Source: Novosphingobium sp. KA1 (GTDB lineage Bacteria; Pseudomonadota; Alphaproteobacteria; Sphingomonadales; Sphingomonadaceae). From it: 64,000 nucleotides of DNA. Shown piece after piece: positions 52,654-62,608 of the stretch. A program made the translations under genes and the position numbers. The stretch lies in the NCBI RefSeq assembly GCF_017309955.1, contig NZ_CP021247.1, positions 248,001 through 312,000 on the forward strand, given 5' to 3'. How positions within the stretch are numbered: the first letter of the stretch is position 1; each line of letters opens with the position of its first letter. The notes beneath the pieces are model-generated. The model did not search any database. It was not told the DNA's origin and was given only the letters and a program-made list of their open reading frames with translations.

Positions 52654-54035
52654 GAACGGCCAGCCCGATCGCGAGACAGCAGCCACCCAAACCGCGGCGA
52701 CTGAGCCCAGCCGCCTGCGCGAATGTCTGCCAGCGCCGCCCGGATGGTCTCGCCCGAAAGCCCCCATGCCACGGTCATGATCATCAGCGGCCGCACGAAC
52801 GAGCCCAGCACCACCTGATAGGTCACCATCACCGTGCTGCCGGTAAAATAGGAATCGCGGGGCACTTCGGCCATGCGGTCGAGCGGGATGTCGAGTGGCA
52901 CCGCCAGCAGATAACACATGAAGATCGCCCAGCTTCGCCCCACCCCGCGCCGCGCCTCCAGCATCACGAAATAGAGCAGCAGGACTTGCGCATAGGCGCC
53001 CGGCTCCGAACTGATCAGGGCCATCGTCATGCCGAGGTTGACCGCGCGAAACGGGGGAACTGCCTCAGGCCGCAGCCAGGTCGCCGCTGCCGCCAGCACG
53101 ATCAGCAACTGGGTGAATTGCTGCAGTGCCGGCAGTAGCATCGCCAGCCCCTCCACCACCCGCGAACCAAGGATGCCGACCAGCGGGAAGTTGTCCCCCT
53201 CGAGCAAGGCGACAAACGTCTGGTACGTGGTCGAATACCAGACATCGAGGATATTGGCGGGTTGCAGCTTGCCGAAACTGCGCACATTCTCAACGATCTC
53301 GACCGGGCTGCCGCGCCCCAGCATGGCATAACTGACAAGATAGACGAGCACCGCCGCCAGCAAGGCAGCTTCCGCGCGCGCCCAGCGGCGCACCAGCAAC
53401 AAGCCGAATATCGACCCGATCAGGTACACCTTCAGATTGACGGCGAAACCCGCCGCAAGCGCCTTGAACCTGACATTGCGCAGCACCGGGCCGAAGGCGA
53501 GCACCATCGCCGGAAACGCCAACAGGATGAGGTTGCCGCGCTCCAGCCCGCAGAGCATCGGCATGCCCAGCCCCACGCAGATCGTGCGCGGCATCGCGGT
53601 GCGCGGCTCCATCTTCGCGAAACTTTTCCAGCATAGCCAGACATCCAGCAGGTAGAGTCCGAAAATGCAGGCCAGCCCCACCCAGTCGCAATCGCGCGCG
53701 GCAAGGCCGGATCCGGCATCCCACTCGCCGCGGATCGTGTAGCAGGAATCGATCCCGAACAGCTTGAGCAGCACAAAGGAGAGCGGCGGATAGATCGATA
53801 ACCAGGCATCATACGTGCCTGGATTACGGGCCCATATCGCCGGATTGAACCAGTCCGCGAACACGTCGCTCGGCTCGTAGAAAAACGGTGCAGGCAGGTA
53901 ACCCAAGGTCGTCACATGCCACACGCAATAGGCAAGGCCGCCCAGGATCAGCGCGGCCATCGTCCACTCGGCACGCTCGCCAGGGGTCATGCGGCCTCCC
54001 CGCCCGCAGCCGTGCCTTTTGCCCATGGAAATCAT
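52650..54035 (-). CDS. Polytopic GT87/DUF2029-like glycosyltransferase
   Basis: 461 residues, about ten hydrophobic segments. The first periplasmic loop has YEPSDVFADWFNPAIW with acidic residues, then YDAWLSIYPPLSFVLLKLFG (20 residues), the general pattern of GT-C mannosyltransferases. ATG 54035 overlaps the GT2 stop. ATG 53990 (MTPGERAEW) has a stronger GGGGAGG four bases away, so the start is undecided. Donor and acceptor are unknown. Confidence 0.7.
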   Translation of the reverse strand: MISMGKRHGCGRGGRMTPGERAEWTMAALILGGLAYCVWHVTTLGYLPAPFFYEPSDVFADWFNPAIWARNPGTYDAWLSIYPPLSFVLLKLFGIDSCYTIRGEWDAGSGLAARDCDWVGLACIFGLYLLDVWLCWKSFAKMEPRTAMPRTICVGLGMPMLCGLERGNLILLAFPAMVLAFGPVLRNVRFKALAAGFAVNLKVYLIGSIFGLLLVRRWARAEAALLAAVLVYLVSYAMLGRGSPVEIVENVRSFGKLQPANILDVWYSTTYQTFVALLEGDNFPLVGILGSRVVEGLAMLLPALQQFTQLLIVLAAAATWLRPEAVPPFRAVNLGMTMALISSEPGAYAQVLLLYFVMLEARRGVGRSWAIFMCYLLAVPLDIPLDRMAEVPRDSYFTGSTVMVTYQVVLGSFVRPLMIMTVAWGLSGETIRAALADIRAGGWAQSPRFGWLLSRDRAGRS

Positions 54036-55009
54036 GGCACCGGCGGGAAATTGACCCGCTCACGCTCGATCACCAGAGGCTGGTTGCGGGTCCTATCGGA
54101 CACCAACTGGACTTGCACGCCGATCAAGCCAAGAAACAGGAACAGCAGCGCCGACTGCCCTTCCAGCACCGCTGCCAAGAGCCAGAGCTGAACCGAATGC
54201 CCGGTGAGCCCCGCCCATACCGCGCCGCCCAGCGAGCACAGGGTCAGCACGGCAATCGCGAAAGCCAGATAGAGCGGCGCGCGCAGCAGCCGCTTGGACG
54301 ATGCGGCAAGCCCGTTCAGCGCAAAGTCGAGCAGCGCAAAGAGGTGATTGTTCGAACGCCCGCCGGCGCGCGCGGGACGCGCATAGCCGATCGTCTCCAG
54401 GTCATGGCCGGTCTCCACCAGCAGCGCGCGGAAGAACGGCTCCGGCTCGTTGAGCGCGGCGATCGCGGCCACGACGCGGCGGTCGTAGAGCCCGAACCCG
54501 GTCGCACCGGGCACGATCGGATGATCGGCGATGGCCCGCTGCGTACGATAGGCGAGAGCCCGCACCGCCGCGAGCAGGGGGTTGCCACGCTCCGCCTCGC
54601 GCACACCCAGCACGATCGCCGTTCCCGCCCTCCACCGCGCCACAAATTCCGGAAGCAAGGCGGGCGGATCCTGGAAGTCGGCACACATGCCGATGACCGC
54701 CCGCCCCCGCGCCGCAAAGATCCCGTATGTCGGCGAGCGCATCTGCCCGAAATTGCGAGTATTGATGATGAGCCTAACGCGCGGCTCGCGCCGGCAAAGG
54801 TCGCGCAGGATCGCCGCGGTGCGGTCCTGCGAACCATTGTCGATGAAGATGATCTCGAAATCGGCGACGAGCGGCTCCAGAACGGCGATCACCGCCTGGG
54901 CTATGGCCTCGGCATTGGCTTCCTCGTTGCGGCACGGGATCACGACCGAAATTTCGGGAATACGTTCAAGGCCACCCTCCGCGCAGCCTGACAAGGGCGC
55001 GTCATGCAC
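54032..55009 (-). CDS. Family 2 glycosyltransferase with C-terminal membrane helices
   Basis: 325 residues. GT-A domain: ISVVIPCRNEEANA, IIFIDNGSQDRTAAILR, NFGQMRSPTYG, MCADFQDPPALLPEF with the DXD-like metal site. It ends in two hydrophobic helices (LYLAFAIAVLTLCSLGGAVW, ALLFLFLGLIGVQVQL), as in DPM1/ArnC-type enzymes that make polyprenyl-phosphate sugars. The start is GTG 55009, overlapping the wzz stop by eight bases. It could supply the lipid-linked donor for the two GT-C enzymes that follow. Confidence 0.88.
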   Translation of the reverse strand: MHDAPLSGCAEGGLERIPEISVVIPCRNEEANAEAIAQAVIAVLEPLVADFEIIFIDNGSQDRTAAILRDLCRREPRVRLIINTRNFGQMRSPTYGIFAARGRAVIGMCADFQDPPALLPEFVARWRAGTAIVLGVREAERGNPLLAAVRALAYRTQRAIADHPIVPGATGFGLYDRRVVAAIAALNEPEPFFRALLVETGHDLETIGYARPARAGGRSNNHLFALLDFALNGLAASSKRLLRAPLYLAFAIAVLTLCSLGGAVWAGLTGHSVQLWLLAAVLEGQSALLFLFLGLIGVQVQLVSDRTRNQPLVIERERVNFPPVP

Positions 55010-56111
55010 CGTGCGCCTCCTGCTCGCCCGCCTTGTGCGAACGCGGTGCGAGCGGCGGACGCAAGCGGTAAAATTCAATGGCAAGCCAAACCAGCAGCGC
55101 CGCGCCCCCCGCCGCCGCCGCCGGCCACCAGACCTGCCGTGCGGTCTCGATATGCGGAGGCTCCAGCACCCGCACCGCCGCCGTCGAAGTCATGTCCTCG
55201 ACCGCCGTGCCCTGGAGATAGCGCAAGTAGCCCTCGTACAAGGTCTTGGCCACGGCCAGCTCCCGCTCGCGCCGGTAGAGTTCGCTTGATTCCGCCACGA
55301 CCTGGCCAACCGTGCCATCCCCCCCCTGGCCAGTTGCGCGCAGCCTTCCCAACTGTCCCTGCAGCGCCGCGATCTCTGCCCGCAGGCGCTTCACGGTCAG
55401 GTGATCGTCGGTGTAGGTCTGCCGCGCGGTCTGCAGTTCAACCGTGCGCGCCTGGATCGTCGCCTCGATGTCGGCGATTTGCGAGGAAAGCAGCGCAGCC
55501 TTCACGTCGGGCATCGCCGCACGGGTGCCAAGGCGAAAGCGGTCGTAGGCGACTTGCGCCTTGTCCAGCCGATCGTTGGCCGCGCCGACCAGTTCGAGCA
55601 GGACCTGTCGCTTGTAGGCAGTCTGCCGACGGGCGATCTTGGCCAGATCGTCACGGATCGCCGTGACATAGGCACCCACCACGTCCTGCGCGAGCCGGGG
55701 GTCCGCATCGTCGAGCGAGACCAGGATGATCCCGCCCCGCAGCGAACGCACCGTCACCCGCCGTTCCAGCCAGCGCTGCGCAGCAATGCGATCCCCAAGG
55801 TCGATCCGCTCGACCAGGCCCAGCCGGGCGATCACCCGGTCACGCACCGATACGCTGCGCCCCACCCTTAGGGCCACCTCGATGGCGGCCTGGTTGCCAA
55901 AGACGTTGTTGATCGCGCCGAGCTGTCCCAGCGTTCCGCCAAGCCCCAGCGAATCCGGATCGGTCGGCGTCAGTGAAGCCGTGGCCAGGTAACGCTGCGG
56001 AAAGAGCGCCAGCAAGACGGCCGCAAGGCACAGCGTCCCGAACAGCGCCCCACGCGCCCAGGCCGTGGCCAACACCCGCGAGGCGGCGAGCATGCCGATC
56101 AGCGAGGGCAT
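55002..56111 (-). CDS. Wzz/GumC-type chain-length determinant protein
   Basis: 369 residues. N-terminal helix, long periplasmic coiled coil (DDHLTVKRLRAEIAALQGQL), C-terminal helix, no kinase domain. It controls polymer length and pairs with Wza. An eight-G tract in the sense strand (plus-strand C at 55319-55326) encodes QGGDG in the periplasmic part. ATG overlaps the wza stop by one base. Confidence 0.9.
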   Translation of the reverse strand: MPSLIGMLAASRVLATAWARGALFGTLCLAAVLLALFPQRYLATASLTPTDPDSLGLGGTLGQLGAINNVFGNQAAIEVALRVGRSVSVRDRVIARLGLVERIDLGDRIAAQRWLERRVTVRSLRGGIILVSLDDADPRLAQDVVGAYVTAIRDDLAKIARRQTAYKRQVLLELVGAANDRLDKAQVAYDRFRLGTRAAMPDVKAALLSSQIADIEATIQARTVELQTARQTYTDDHLTVKRLRAEIAALQGQLGRLRATGQGGDGTVGQVVAESSELYRRERELAVAKTLYEGYLRYLQGTAVEDMTSTAAVRVLEPPHIETARQVWWPAAAAGGAALLVWLAIEFYRLRPPLAPRSHKAGEQEAHGA

Positions 56112-58117
56112 CAGTTGGCCAACGCCGCGACGGCGGCACCGGTGATGCCGAGTTGGAACACTACGGTCGAAATGTCGCGCAGCTTCGACCAGAAGCTGGA
56201 ATTGCTGGTCTTGACCGGAACGAAGATCACATCACCGGGCAATGCCCTTTCGTCCATTCCACCGGCCTTGCGGGTCAAAACCTGTCCATTGGCGCGCACG
56301 ACAAACGCGTGGGACAAGTCCGCCGCGCGCTGCGGCCCGCCGGCCTGCTGGATATAATCCTTCACCCGTACCGGCTCACCGCTGATCAGGAACGAGGACG
56401 GACGGTAGACAGCTCCGAACACGCCCACTGTCGTAGCGCGCGGCGGAATGTAGATGCGATCGTTGTTCTCCAGCTGGATCGCTCCCGGCAGCGCCGAGTC
56501 CAGCGGGCCGATGTCGAGAACGACGCGCCCGTCAGGCTGAGCCTCGCGCAGCTTGTCCAGCACCGCGCGGGCGCTGGCGAGTTCCGCCGTGCTGCGATCC
56601 GAACTGCCCATGCCATCGGCAGTGAGCGGCGCCGAGGCGATGGTCAGCTCCAGTTGATCGACCGCTTCCTCGAAACCCTGCCGCTGCTGCTGGCGCACCG
56701 ATTGTCGCTCGAACCGGGCGCCGAACGGGAAGGCACGCGCGGTGAGACCGCCAGCCATCGCCAGCACCTGCTCCATCGGCGTTCCCGGCGCGACGAAGTA
56801 ATTGCCGGGGTGCGTAACCTCCCCTTCGATCCGCACCACGACCGACTGGCGGTCCATCGGCTGGACCAGGCTGGCGCCAGACAGCACCTGCAGGATGTCC
56901 GCCGGTTCCACCGCCATGGTGGCCGCAGCCTGACGCGAGACCTCGCGCGGGCCGGGCGGCGTGCCGGGAACATTGCGATAGAGGATAAGCCTGCTGCCGT
57001 CTGCCAGCGTATTGGGCCCTCCCGCCACCGCCAGCGCTTGCTCCAGTGTCTCGCCCGGCTTCATCTCGTAGATCGCCTCGTGCTGGACGCTGCCGATCAC
57101 CGCCACCTGCTCACCCGCTGGCGGGATGAACAGCACGTCCTCGTTGCGCAGCACGGCGTCGCCCACGCGGTTGCCGCCGCGCAGCAGGTCATAAAGGTCA
57201 AGCTCGCCAGCGACGCGGCCGTCACGGTAAAGCACGATACGGCGGAAGCTGCCGCCGGCAGTCGGGCCGCCCGCCTGAAACACGGCACTGGCCATCGTCG
57301 ACAGGCTGTTGACGGTGAACTGCCCGGGGTTGTTGGCAAACCCCGTCACGTAGACACGGATCCCCGCCATATCCTTGAGCTCGACCGCGACCCCGTAATC
57401 GCGATAACTCGTACCGATCGCGGCCGAAATCCGGTCCTTCACATCGGCAAAACGCACGCCTGCCAGATGGACCGGACCGACCTGCGCCAGCACGATGTTG
57501 CCCGAACTGTCCACCCGCCGCTCGACACTGCCCTCGATCGAGCCCTTGAGCGAGATCGCGATCACGTCGCCCACGTTGATCAGATAATCGGGCGGCACCG
57601 TGGCGGTGGCGGGAAGAGCGAATTCACGGGAAGATGGCAGGAGCAGGTCGGCGCCGTACCGCTCAAGCTTGCGGCCCACCAGGGTCTGCACGAAATCCTC
57701 GAACTCACCGGGCTTGGGCGGGGCCTTCATGCGGCGGGCAGCATCAAGGCCGAGTTCGGCACGCAGCAGTTCATCGCTCCCGTAACCGCGCAATGAACTG
57801 CTGCCAATCGAATCCGGGCGCCACTGGGGGCTTTGCTGGCCTTCGCCGGTGGCCTGCGGCGTCACCATATCGCTTCGGCGCAGGCGCATCGTATCGATCG
57901 CCCCGCTACCCACGCCATAGGTACCAAGATCGGAATCGAGCGGGCTTCCCGATGGTACGCTGGTTGCCGCCTGCGTAGTCTGGGCCCACGCTGCAACCGT
58001 CGGTTGCGCCGCAATCAGCACCGCCAGCGCCAGGCCGCCCGCTCGCCAGTCCCCATGCAGCGGACGCATGGAGCCGCTTGCGGCCAAGCCGCACCCTCGC
58101 CAGCCACCCTCGCTCAT
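56111..58117 (-). CDS. Wza-type polysaccharide export outer-membrane protein
   Basis: 668 residues, longer than E. coli Wza. Signal peptide (GLALAVLIAAQPTVAAWA), a poly_export domain (ATVPPDYLINVGDVIAISLKG, in parts), then several SLBB domains (VYVTGFANNPGQFTVNSLS in parts, VVVRIEGEVTHPGNYFVAPG, VGVFGAVYRPSSFLISGEP), as in BexD/KpsD-like proteins. There is no lipobox cysteine. ATG 58117 has AGGGGA upstream. It exports the polymer through the outer membrane. Confidence 0.9.
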   Translation of the reverse strand: MSEGGWRGCGLAASGSMRPLHGDWRAGGLALAVLIAAQPTVAAWAQTTQAATSVPSGSPLDSDLGTYGVGSGAIDTMRLRRSDMVTPQATGEGQQSPQWRPDSIGSSSLRGYGSDELLRAELGLDAARRMKAPPKPGEFEDFVQTLVGRKLERYGADLLLPSSREFALPATATVPPDYLINVGDVIAISLKGSIEGSVERRVDSSGNIVLAQVGPVHLAGVRFADVKDRISAAIGTSYRDYGVAVELKDMAGIRVYVTGFANNPGQFTVNSLSTMASAVFQAGGPTAGGSFRRIVLYRDGRVAGELDLYDLLRGGNRVGDAVLRNEDVLFIPPAGEQVAVIGSVQHEAIYEMKPGETLEQALAVAGGPNTLADGSRLILYRNVPGTPPGPREVSRQAAATMAVEPADILQVLSGASLVQPMDRQSVVVRIEGEVTHPGNYFVAPGTPMEQVLAMAGGLTARAFPFGARFERQSVRQQQRQGFEEAVDQLELTIASAPLTADGMGSSDRSTAELASARAVLDKLREAQPDGRVVLDIGPLDSALPGAIQLENNDRIYIPPRATTVGVFGAVYRPSSFLISGEPVRVKDYIQQAGGPQRAADLSHAFVVRANGQVLTRKAGGMDERALPGDVIFVPVKTSNSSFWSKLRDISTVVFQLGITGAAVAALAN

Positions 58118-58141
58118 CGACCCATTCCCCTCCGTTGCCCG

Positions 58142-59203
58142 CTACCGTCCGTGCCCGGAGAACGCCACGTTCCCCCCGGGCGTCGCCGCGCTGCCATGGC
58201 GCGCCAGCCAGTCCGCCGTTTCGGCCACCTGTTCCGCGAGCGGCACGACCGCCACGCCGTAATGCTCCAGAAGATGCGTGTAGGCGGCCACATCCCCGTG
58301 GTAGCGATCCACCGCGGGATCGGTGACCGGCGCGCGCAGGTACGTCACCCCTGGCCAGCCGGAGGCCACCGTACGCGCCACCGTTTCCAGCTCGCACGGC
58401 TCGCCCCCGCTTTCGAACACCGTCACCGCTGCCCCCCGCGTGTCGCCAAGCAAGGCGATGGCCAGCGACAGCAGCTCGCGAATAGCGACATAAGAACGGA
58501 CCACCAGGCGCGGGCTGCGCACCACCACCGGCCGCCCCGCCAACGCATCGCCGATCAGCCCCGCAAGCGCGTAACGATCATGCTTGTTGATGTAGGGCCC
58601 GGAAAGACTGAAGATCCGCGCGATCGCCGCTCGGCGACGCTGGGGCGCTTCTCGCTCCGGTTGCGGTCCGCGGCCATAGACCCAGTCCACGAAGCGTTCC
58701 TCTTCCTCCCGCTTCATCGCCCCGTAGAGACCGAGCGGGCTTTCCCCTTCCGCGTCGGCGACAGCCAGACCCGCCGCACCGGAACTTGCCACGAACACCG
58801 CTTCGCAGCCGATCGCATCAAGGCTGCCCAGCACCATCCCGGTGATCTTGCGGCAGGCCGCGCGGTAATCCTGCGCCGACATCGCCTCCGCCCGCTCGCG
58901 CGTGAGGAAGGCATAGTGCAGTAACCAGGTGGGCTGCGAGGCAATCGTGGTCAGAGCGCGCAAGGGCAGCTGCGTCACCTTGCGCCCGCTGCGCAATGTC
59001 AACGTGCGCCTGCCCGAGCCGAAGGCCAGTACGCGCCCCGCAAAGGCCCCGCCCAGCGCCGCTTCCAGCAGTTCCAGCGTAGCCAGTCCGAGCCATCCGC
59101 CCGCCCCTGTCACAACGATCCGCCGCCCGCTCGCCAGCAGCGTTTCGGCCGCGGCCATGTCGAGCCCCGGGAACACGCGGGGAGCCGGCACGAAGTCAGC
59201 CAT
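58142..59203 (-). CDS. NAD-dependent epimerase/dehydratase (extended SDR) in the sugar operon
   Basis: 353 residues. Rossmann motif VTGAGGWLGLATLELLE, catalytic VASSGAAG and LYGAMKREEEE (Tyr-x3-Lys). Within this operon it could be the reductase of the branched sugar (YerF-like), a 4-ketoreductase or an epimerase; the sequence does not decide. It overlaps the phosphatase gene by eight bases. Confidence 0.85.
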   Translation of the reverse strand: MADFVPAPRVFPGLDMAAAETLLASGRRIVVTGAGGWLGLATLELLEAALGGAFAGRVLAFGSGRRTLTLRSGRKVTQLPLRALTTIASQPTWLLHYAFLTRERAEAMSAQDYRAACRKITGMVLGSLDAIGCEAVFVASSGAAGLAVADAEGESPLGLYGAMKREEEERFVDWVYGRGPQPEREAPQRRRAAIARIFSLSGPYINKHDRYALAGLIGDALAGRPVVVRSPRLVVRSYVAIRELLSLAIALLGDTRGAAVTVFESGGEPCELETVARTVASGWPGVTYLRAPVTDPAVDRYHGDVAAYTHLLEHYGVAVVPLAEQVAETADWLARHGSAATPGGNVAFSGHGR

Positions 59204-59870
59204 AGCGCCGTGCGTCCTCCGGCTCGAGCAGTGCGATGATGGCCCGCGTCACATCGCCGAAAGTCCCAAAACGCGGGCTCGGATGTGGATTCCACCCCTC
59301 CTGCGCATACCCCCAGGCGGCAAACAGGAACGGCATCGCCAGCGCATGGGCCACTTCGTGATCGACCTCGCTGTCGCCCACGAACAGGCACTGCGACGCA
59401 CTTGCCCCCAGCCGGTCAAGCGCCAACCCCAGCAGGTCGGGCTCGGGCTTGGCACGCAGTCCCTCACGCCCGCCCACCACGCAATCGAACAGCGGCGCTA
59501 TTCCGGTATCGCGCAGGACCGCATCGCACAGGTTCTGCGGCTTGTTGGTGCAGATCGCCAACGACAGCCCGGCCTGGACCAGTTGCTCCAGCCCTTGCCG
59601 AACCTGCGGATAGAGATCCGTTTCCGGCGTGCGGGAATCGGCATAGCGGCTGCGGAATTCGGCGAGATCGGCATCGGCGTCGAGGCAGGCATCCCCCATC
59701 AGCCCCCGCACCAGCGGCTTGCCGCCACGACTGATCAGGGTGCGCGCACGGCGCTCATCGAGGCGGCGTGGCACGCCGCGGTCGGCCAGCATCTGCTCGA
59801 CGATGGTCATGCAGGCGCGGCAGGAATCGACAAGCGTTCCATCCAGGTCGAAGATCACATGGCGGATCAT
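59196..59870 (-). CDS. HAD-superfamily phosphatase
   Basis: 224 residues. Nucleophile Asp8 and Asp10 in FDLDGTLVDS, threonine motif ICTNKPQ, lysine in GLRAKPEPDL and FVGDSEVDHEVA. Cap type as in phosphoglycolate/beta-phosphoglucomutase relatives. The physiological substrate is probably a sugar phosphate. ATG overlaps the stop of the thiamine-diphosphate enzyme by four bases (ATGA). Confidence 0.88.
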   Translation of the reverse strand: MIRHVIFDLDGTLVDSCRACMTIVEQMLADRGVPRRLDERRARTLISRGGKPLVRGLMGDACLDADADLAEFRSRYADSRTPETDLYPQVRQGLEQLVQAGLSLAICTNKPQNLCDAVLRDTGIAPLFDCVVGGREGLRAKPEPDLLGLALDRLGASASQCLFVGDSEVDHEVAHALAMPFLFAAWGYAQEGWNPHPSPRFGTFGDVTRAIIALLEPEDARRYG

Positions 59871-61747
59871 GCCGCGCCCTCCGCCAGCGGCGCATGCAGG
59901 CCCATGGCAAGAGCCAGTTCCTCACGCGGGAGGAACGGCGAGAGGTCTTCGAGCGCAGGCGATTCCATCGTCCCGTCGGCGAGACGGCGCGACGACAATT
60001 TCGGCGCAAAGTCCTGTCGCTTGTCGAGCATGACCTCACACAATTGCGGCCCATCCTCCTCCAGCACCGCACGGATCGCTCCGGCAAGCGCGCCATGGCT
60101 GTCCACCCGCCGCGCGGAGATGCCGAACGCCTCTGCAACGCGGGGGAAGTCGGGGAAAGTCAGACCGCTGTCCGGCCCGCAGCCCACCACCCGGTCCGGG
60201 AAGTGGTTCTGCTGCGACTGGCGGATCGAATGATACCCTTCGTTGTTGAGCACGAAGAGCTTGATCGGCAAGCGCAGCCCGCCAATCGTCTGCAATTCCT
60301 GCAGGTTCATCATGATAGAGCCGTCTCCGGCCAGACAGACCACCCGCCGCGCACCGGAGGCGACGCAGGCGCCGATCGCCGCCGGCAAGTCGTAGCCCAT
60401 CGAGGCGCAGCCCGAATTGGTATACAGTCTCTGCCCCGTCTGCAGCCGCGCGGCCTGGAACACGGTGACACAGGCCGTGCCATCGGCAGTCACCACAATC
60501 TCGTCCCCGGCCAGTTCCTCGAACAGAGTTTGCGTGAAGACGTAAGGATTGATCGGGCTTTGCCGGTCCCGATACCCAGGCAAGACCACCGGGTAGCACG
60601 CGGCCCGTTCACGGCTCCACCTCAGGAACCGCGCCCGCTCGGCACTGCGGTCCATTTGACGGCCCGGCTCCGGCAGGCCGATGCGCGCTGCCGCCGCAAA
60701 AAAGTCGCGCAGATCGGCGTGGACCGGGCGGTGCAGGGAAAGCGTGGGCTTGGCCAGTTCGGCGCGGTCGATCTCGACCATGGCCACGCGCGCGTGGCGC
60801 GCCCAGGCCTTCCAGTTGTAGCTGATCTGGCGAATGTTGAGACGGCAGCCAAGCACCAGAACATAGTCTGCCGTCTGCACCGCAAAGTTGCCGCCCCGGT
60901 CTCCCACCGTACCCGGCCGGCCGACATAGAACGGATGGTCGTCGGGCACCGCATCATGCGCGTTCCAGCCGGTCACCACCGGCATCCCGCGTTGCTCCAC
61001 GAACTCAAGGAATTCCCGGTGCACACCGGCGATGCGCACGCCGCTTCCGACCAGCACGACCGGCCGCTCGGCCCCGTGCAGTTCCTCCAGCACGGCCTCC
61101 ACCTCGCGTTCCAGCGGTTCCCCACGCAAGGCACCGCATTCGGATGCGGTATTGGCCGCCTCTCCCCAGTCTTCCTGCTCGGCCGGATCGTATCCGACCA
61201 GCGCATCGGGATCGACGGGAGCGGCCTGAACGTCGATCGGCACATCGATCCAGACCGGCCCCGGCCGCCCCCGCCGAGCCAGATACAGCGCCTTTTCCAC
61301 TACCTTGCGGGTCTGAAGGGGATCGTCGAGCCGCACCGCGAACTTGGTGATCGGCCGCACCATCGAAACGATGTCGACTTCCTGATCGCCCAGTTGCCGC
61401 AGCGCGACCGGATAGCGATCCGCACATGTCTCGCGCTTCACCTGCCCCGAGACGACCACCATCGCGATGGAATCGACATAAGCGCCATAGACCCCGTTAA
61501 GCGCGTTGACCCCGCCCGGGCCGGTCGTGACATTCAGTGCAGCTGGACGTCCCGAAAGCCGGCAATAGCTTTCCGCCGCGATCGCCGCGGCCTGCTCGTG
61601 ATGGCAGAAATGCAAGGACAGCCCCGGCGCCCGCCCGAAAGCATCGTTGAGGTGCATCGCCCCCCCGCCGGTGAGCATGAACATGTCGGCGATACCATGC
61701 TCGACCAGCAGGCGGGCGATCAGATCGGCAACGCGGACCTGCCCCAT
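59867..61747 (-). CDS. Thiamine-diphosphate enzyme, acetolactate-synthase-like (YerE-type candidate)
   Basis: 626 residues. Catalytic Glu51 (HHEQAAAIAAES), then TGPGGVNALNG. A middle domain with VVLVGSGVRIAG and the ThDP motif GDGSIMMNLQELQ from residue 474, ending NNEGYHS. The layout follows acetolactate synthase. It is in an operon with an E1-type sugar 3-dehydrase. The known ThDP enzyme next to such dehydrases is YerE, which transfers an acetyl unit from pyruvate to C4 of a 3,6-dideoxy-4-ketosugar. No small IlvN-like subunit gene follows. Confidence 0.88.
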   Translation of the reverse strand: MGQVRVADLIARLLVEHGIADMFMLTGGGAMHLNDAFGRAPGLSLHFCHHEQAAAIAAESYCRLSGRPAALNVTTGPGGVNALNGVYGAYVDSIAMVVVSGQVKRETCADRYPVALRQLGDQEVDIVSMVRPITKFAVRLDDPLQTRKVVEKALYLARRGRPGPVWIDVPIDVQAAPVDPDALVGYDPAEQEDWGEAANTASECGALRGEPLEREVEAVLEELHGAERPVVLVGSGVRIAGVHREFLEFVEQRGMPVVTGWNAHDAVPDDHPFYVGRPGTVGDRGGNFAVQTADYVLVLGCRLNIRQISYNWKAWARHARVAMVEIDRAELAKPTLSLHRPVHADLRDFFAAAARIGLPEPGRQMDRSAERARFLRWSRERAACYPVVLPGYRDRQSPINPYVFTQTLFEELAGDEIVVTADGTACVTVFQAARLQTGQRLYTNSGCASMGYDLPAAIGACVASGARRVVCLAGDGSIMMNLQELQTIGGLRLPIKLFVLNNEGYHSIRQSQQNHFPDRVVGCGPDSGLTFPDFPRVAEAFGISARRVDSHGALAGAIRAVLEEDGPQLCEVMLDKRQDFAPKLSSRRLADGTMESPALEDLSPFLPREELALAMGLHAPLAEGAA

Positions 61748-61750
61748 GGT

Positions 61751-62608
61751 TCAGGCCACCGCGGAACGCGGAGCAACCAGCGGTCCGGTGTGCGGGCCAG
61801 CCACGGGCACGGCTAGGGGTTCGCCCGGGATAGCCGCCTGGCGCGCTTCCATCATGGCGATGCGCGAGAGGTCTTCGCCGGCGATCGTGCCGTAGAAATC
61901 CCGCTTGTTGCGAAGCCAATCGAGTTCGAACGCGATCGCCAGTTCCATTCCGCGCGCCGCATCGCGTCCGTCGAGAACGGCCGCGTCAAAGATGACCTTT
62001 CGAGTCTCGAAACGGTCCAGCCGAACCTCGCGGACCCGGCGCAGCGGCTCGATCGCCTCTGGGTTGACCCCGCCCCCGACCACCAGCTCCACCCCGCGCC
62101 GCCGTGCCTCCTCGGCGACCTCCACGACATAGCGGGTCATCTCGTCGCTGTTCACGAAGTCCCGCTTGAAGCCCATCGACCCGGCAAAATCGACCCGTCC
62201 GAACACCATGCCGACCCGGCCGACTTCCGCCTTGGCGCCGATCTCGTCGAGATGGCCGAAGGCGTAGCGGGTCTCGACATTGAACAGGAAGCGGGTGTCG
62301 GCCTGTTCATCGCGCGCGAAGACCCTGTCCTTGGCAGCGATGTACTTGGACAGCGCATAAGGCGTCTCGACCATGGGAGCTATCACGTAGTCGACGCCGA
62401 ACTGCCGCGCCTCGATCAGGTCGCGCACCGCTTCGCAGCCGCCGATCTTGAGGCCGACACCCAGGTCCGCCCGCCGTGCGATCTCCAGCAGCCGCAGCAA
62501 TTCATCACTGCGGGTGCCTTCGGCCTCAAACTCCGCCTTGACCGCGACGACCCCATAGTCGCGCGCCGCCTTGAGGGTTTCGAACATCGCTCTTTCGGTC
62601 TGGTTCAC
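61751..62608 (-). CDS. HpcH/HpaI-type aldolase/citrate-lyase-like protein
   Basis: 285 residues. TIM-barrel pattern [20 protein letters not shown] (20), [30 protein letters not shown] with the metal glutamate. The start is GTG 62608 after GAGGAG; GTG overlaps the RfbH stop in GTGA. Family members cleave or form carbon-carbon bonds with pyruvate or oxaloacetate. In this operon it may act on a sugar-derived ketoacid, but the reaction is unknown. Confidence 0.8.
   Translation of the reverse strand: MNQTERAMFETLKAARDYGVVAVKAEFEAEGTRSDELLRLLEIARRADLGVGLKIGGCEAVRDLIEARQFGVDYVIAPMVETPYALSKYIAAKDRVFARDEQADTRFLFNVETRYAFGHLDEIGAKAEVGRVGMVFGRVDFAGSMGFKRDFVNSDEMTRYVVEVAEEARRRGVELVVGGGVNPEAIEPLRRVREVRLDRFETRKVIFDAAVLDGRDAARGMELAIAFELDWLRNKRDFYGTIAGEDLSRIAMMEARQAAIPGEPLAVPVAGPHTGPLVAPRSAVA

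Noticed and set aside
59867..61747. Biosynthetic acetolactate synthase IlvB
   Set aside because: No regulatory subunit gene follows and the gene is inside a sugar operon next to an E1-type dehydrase.
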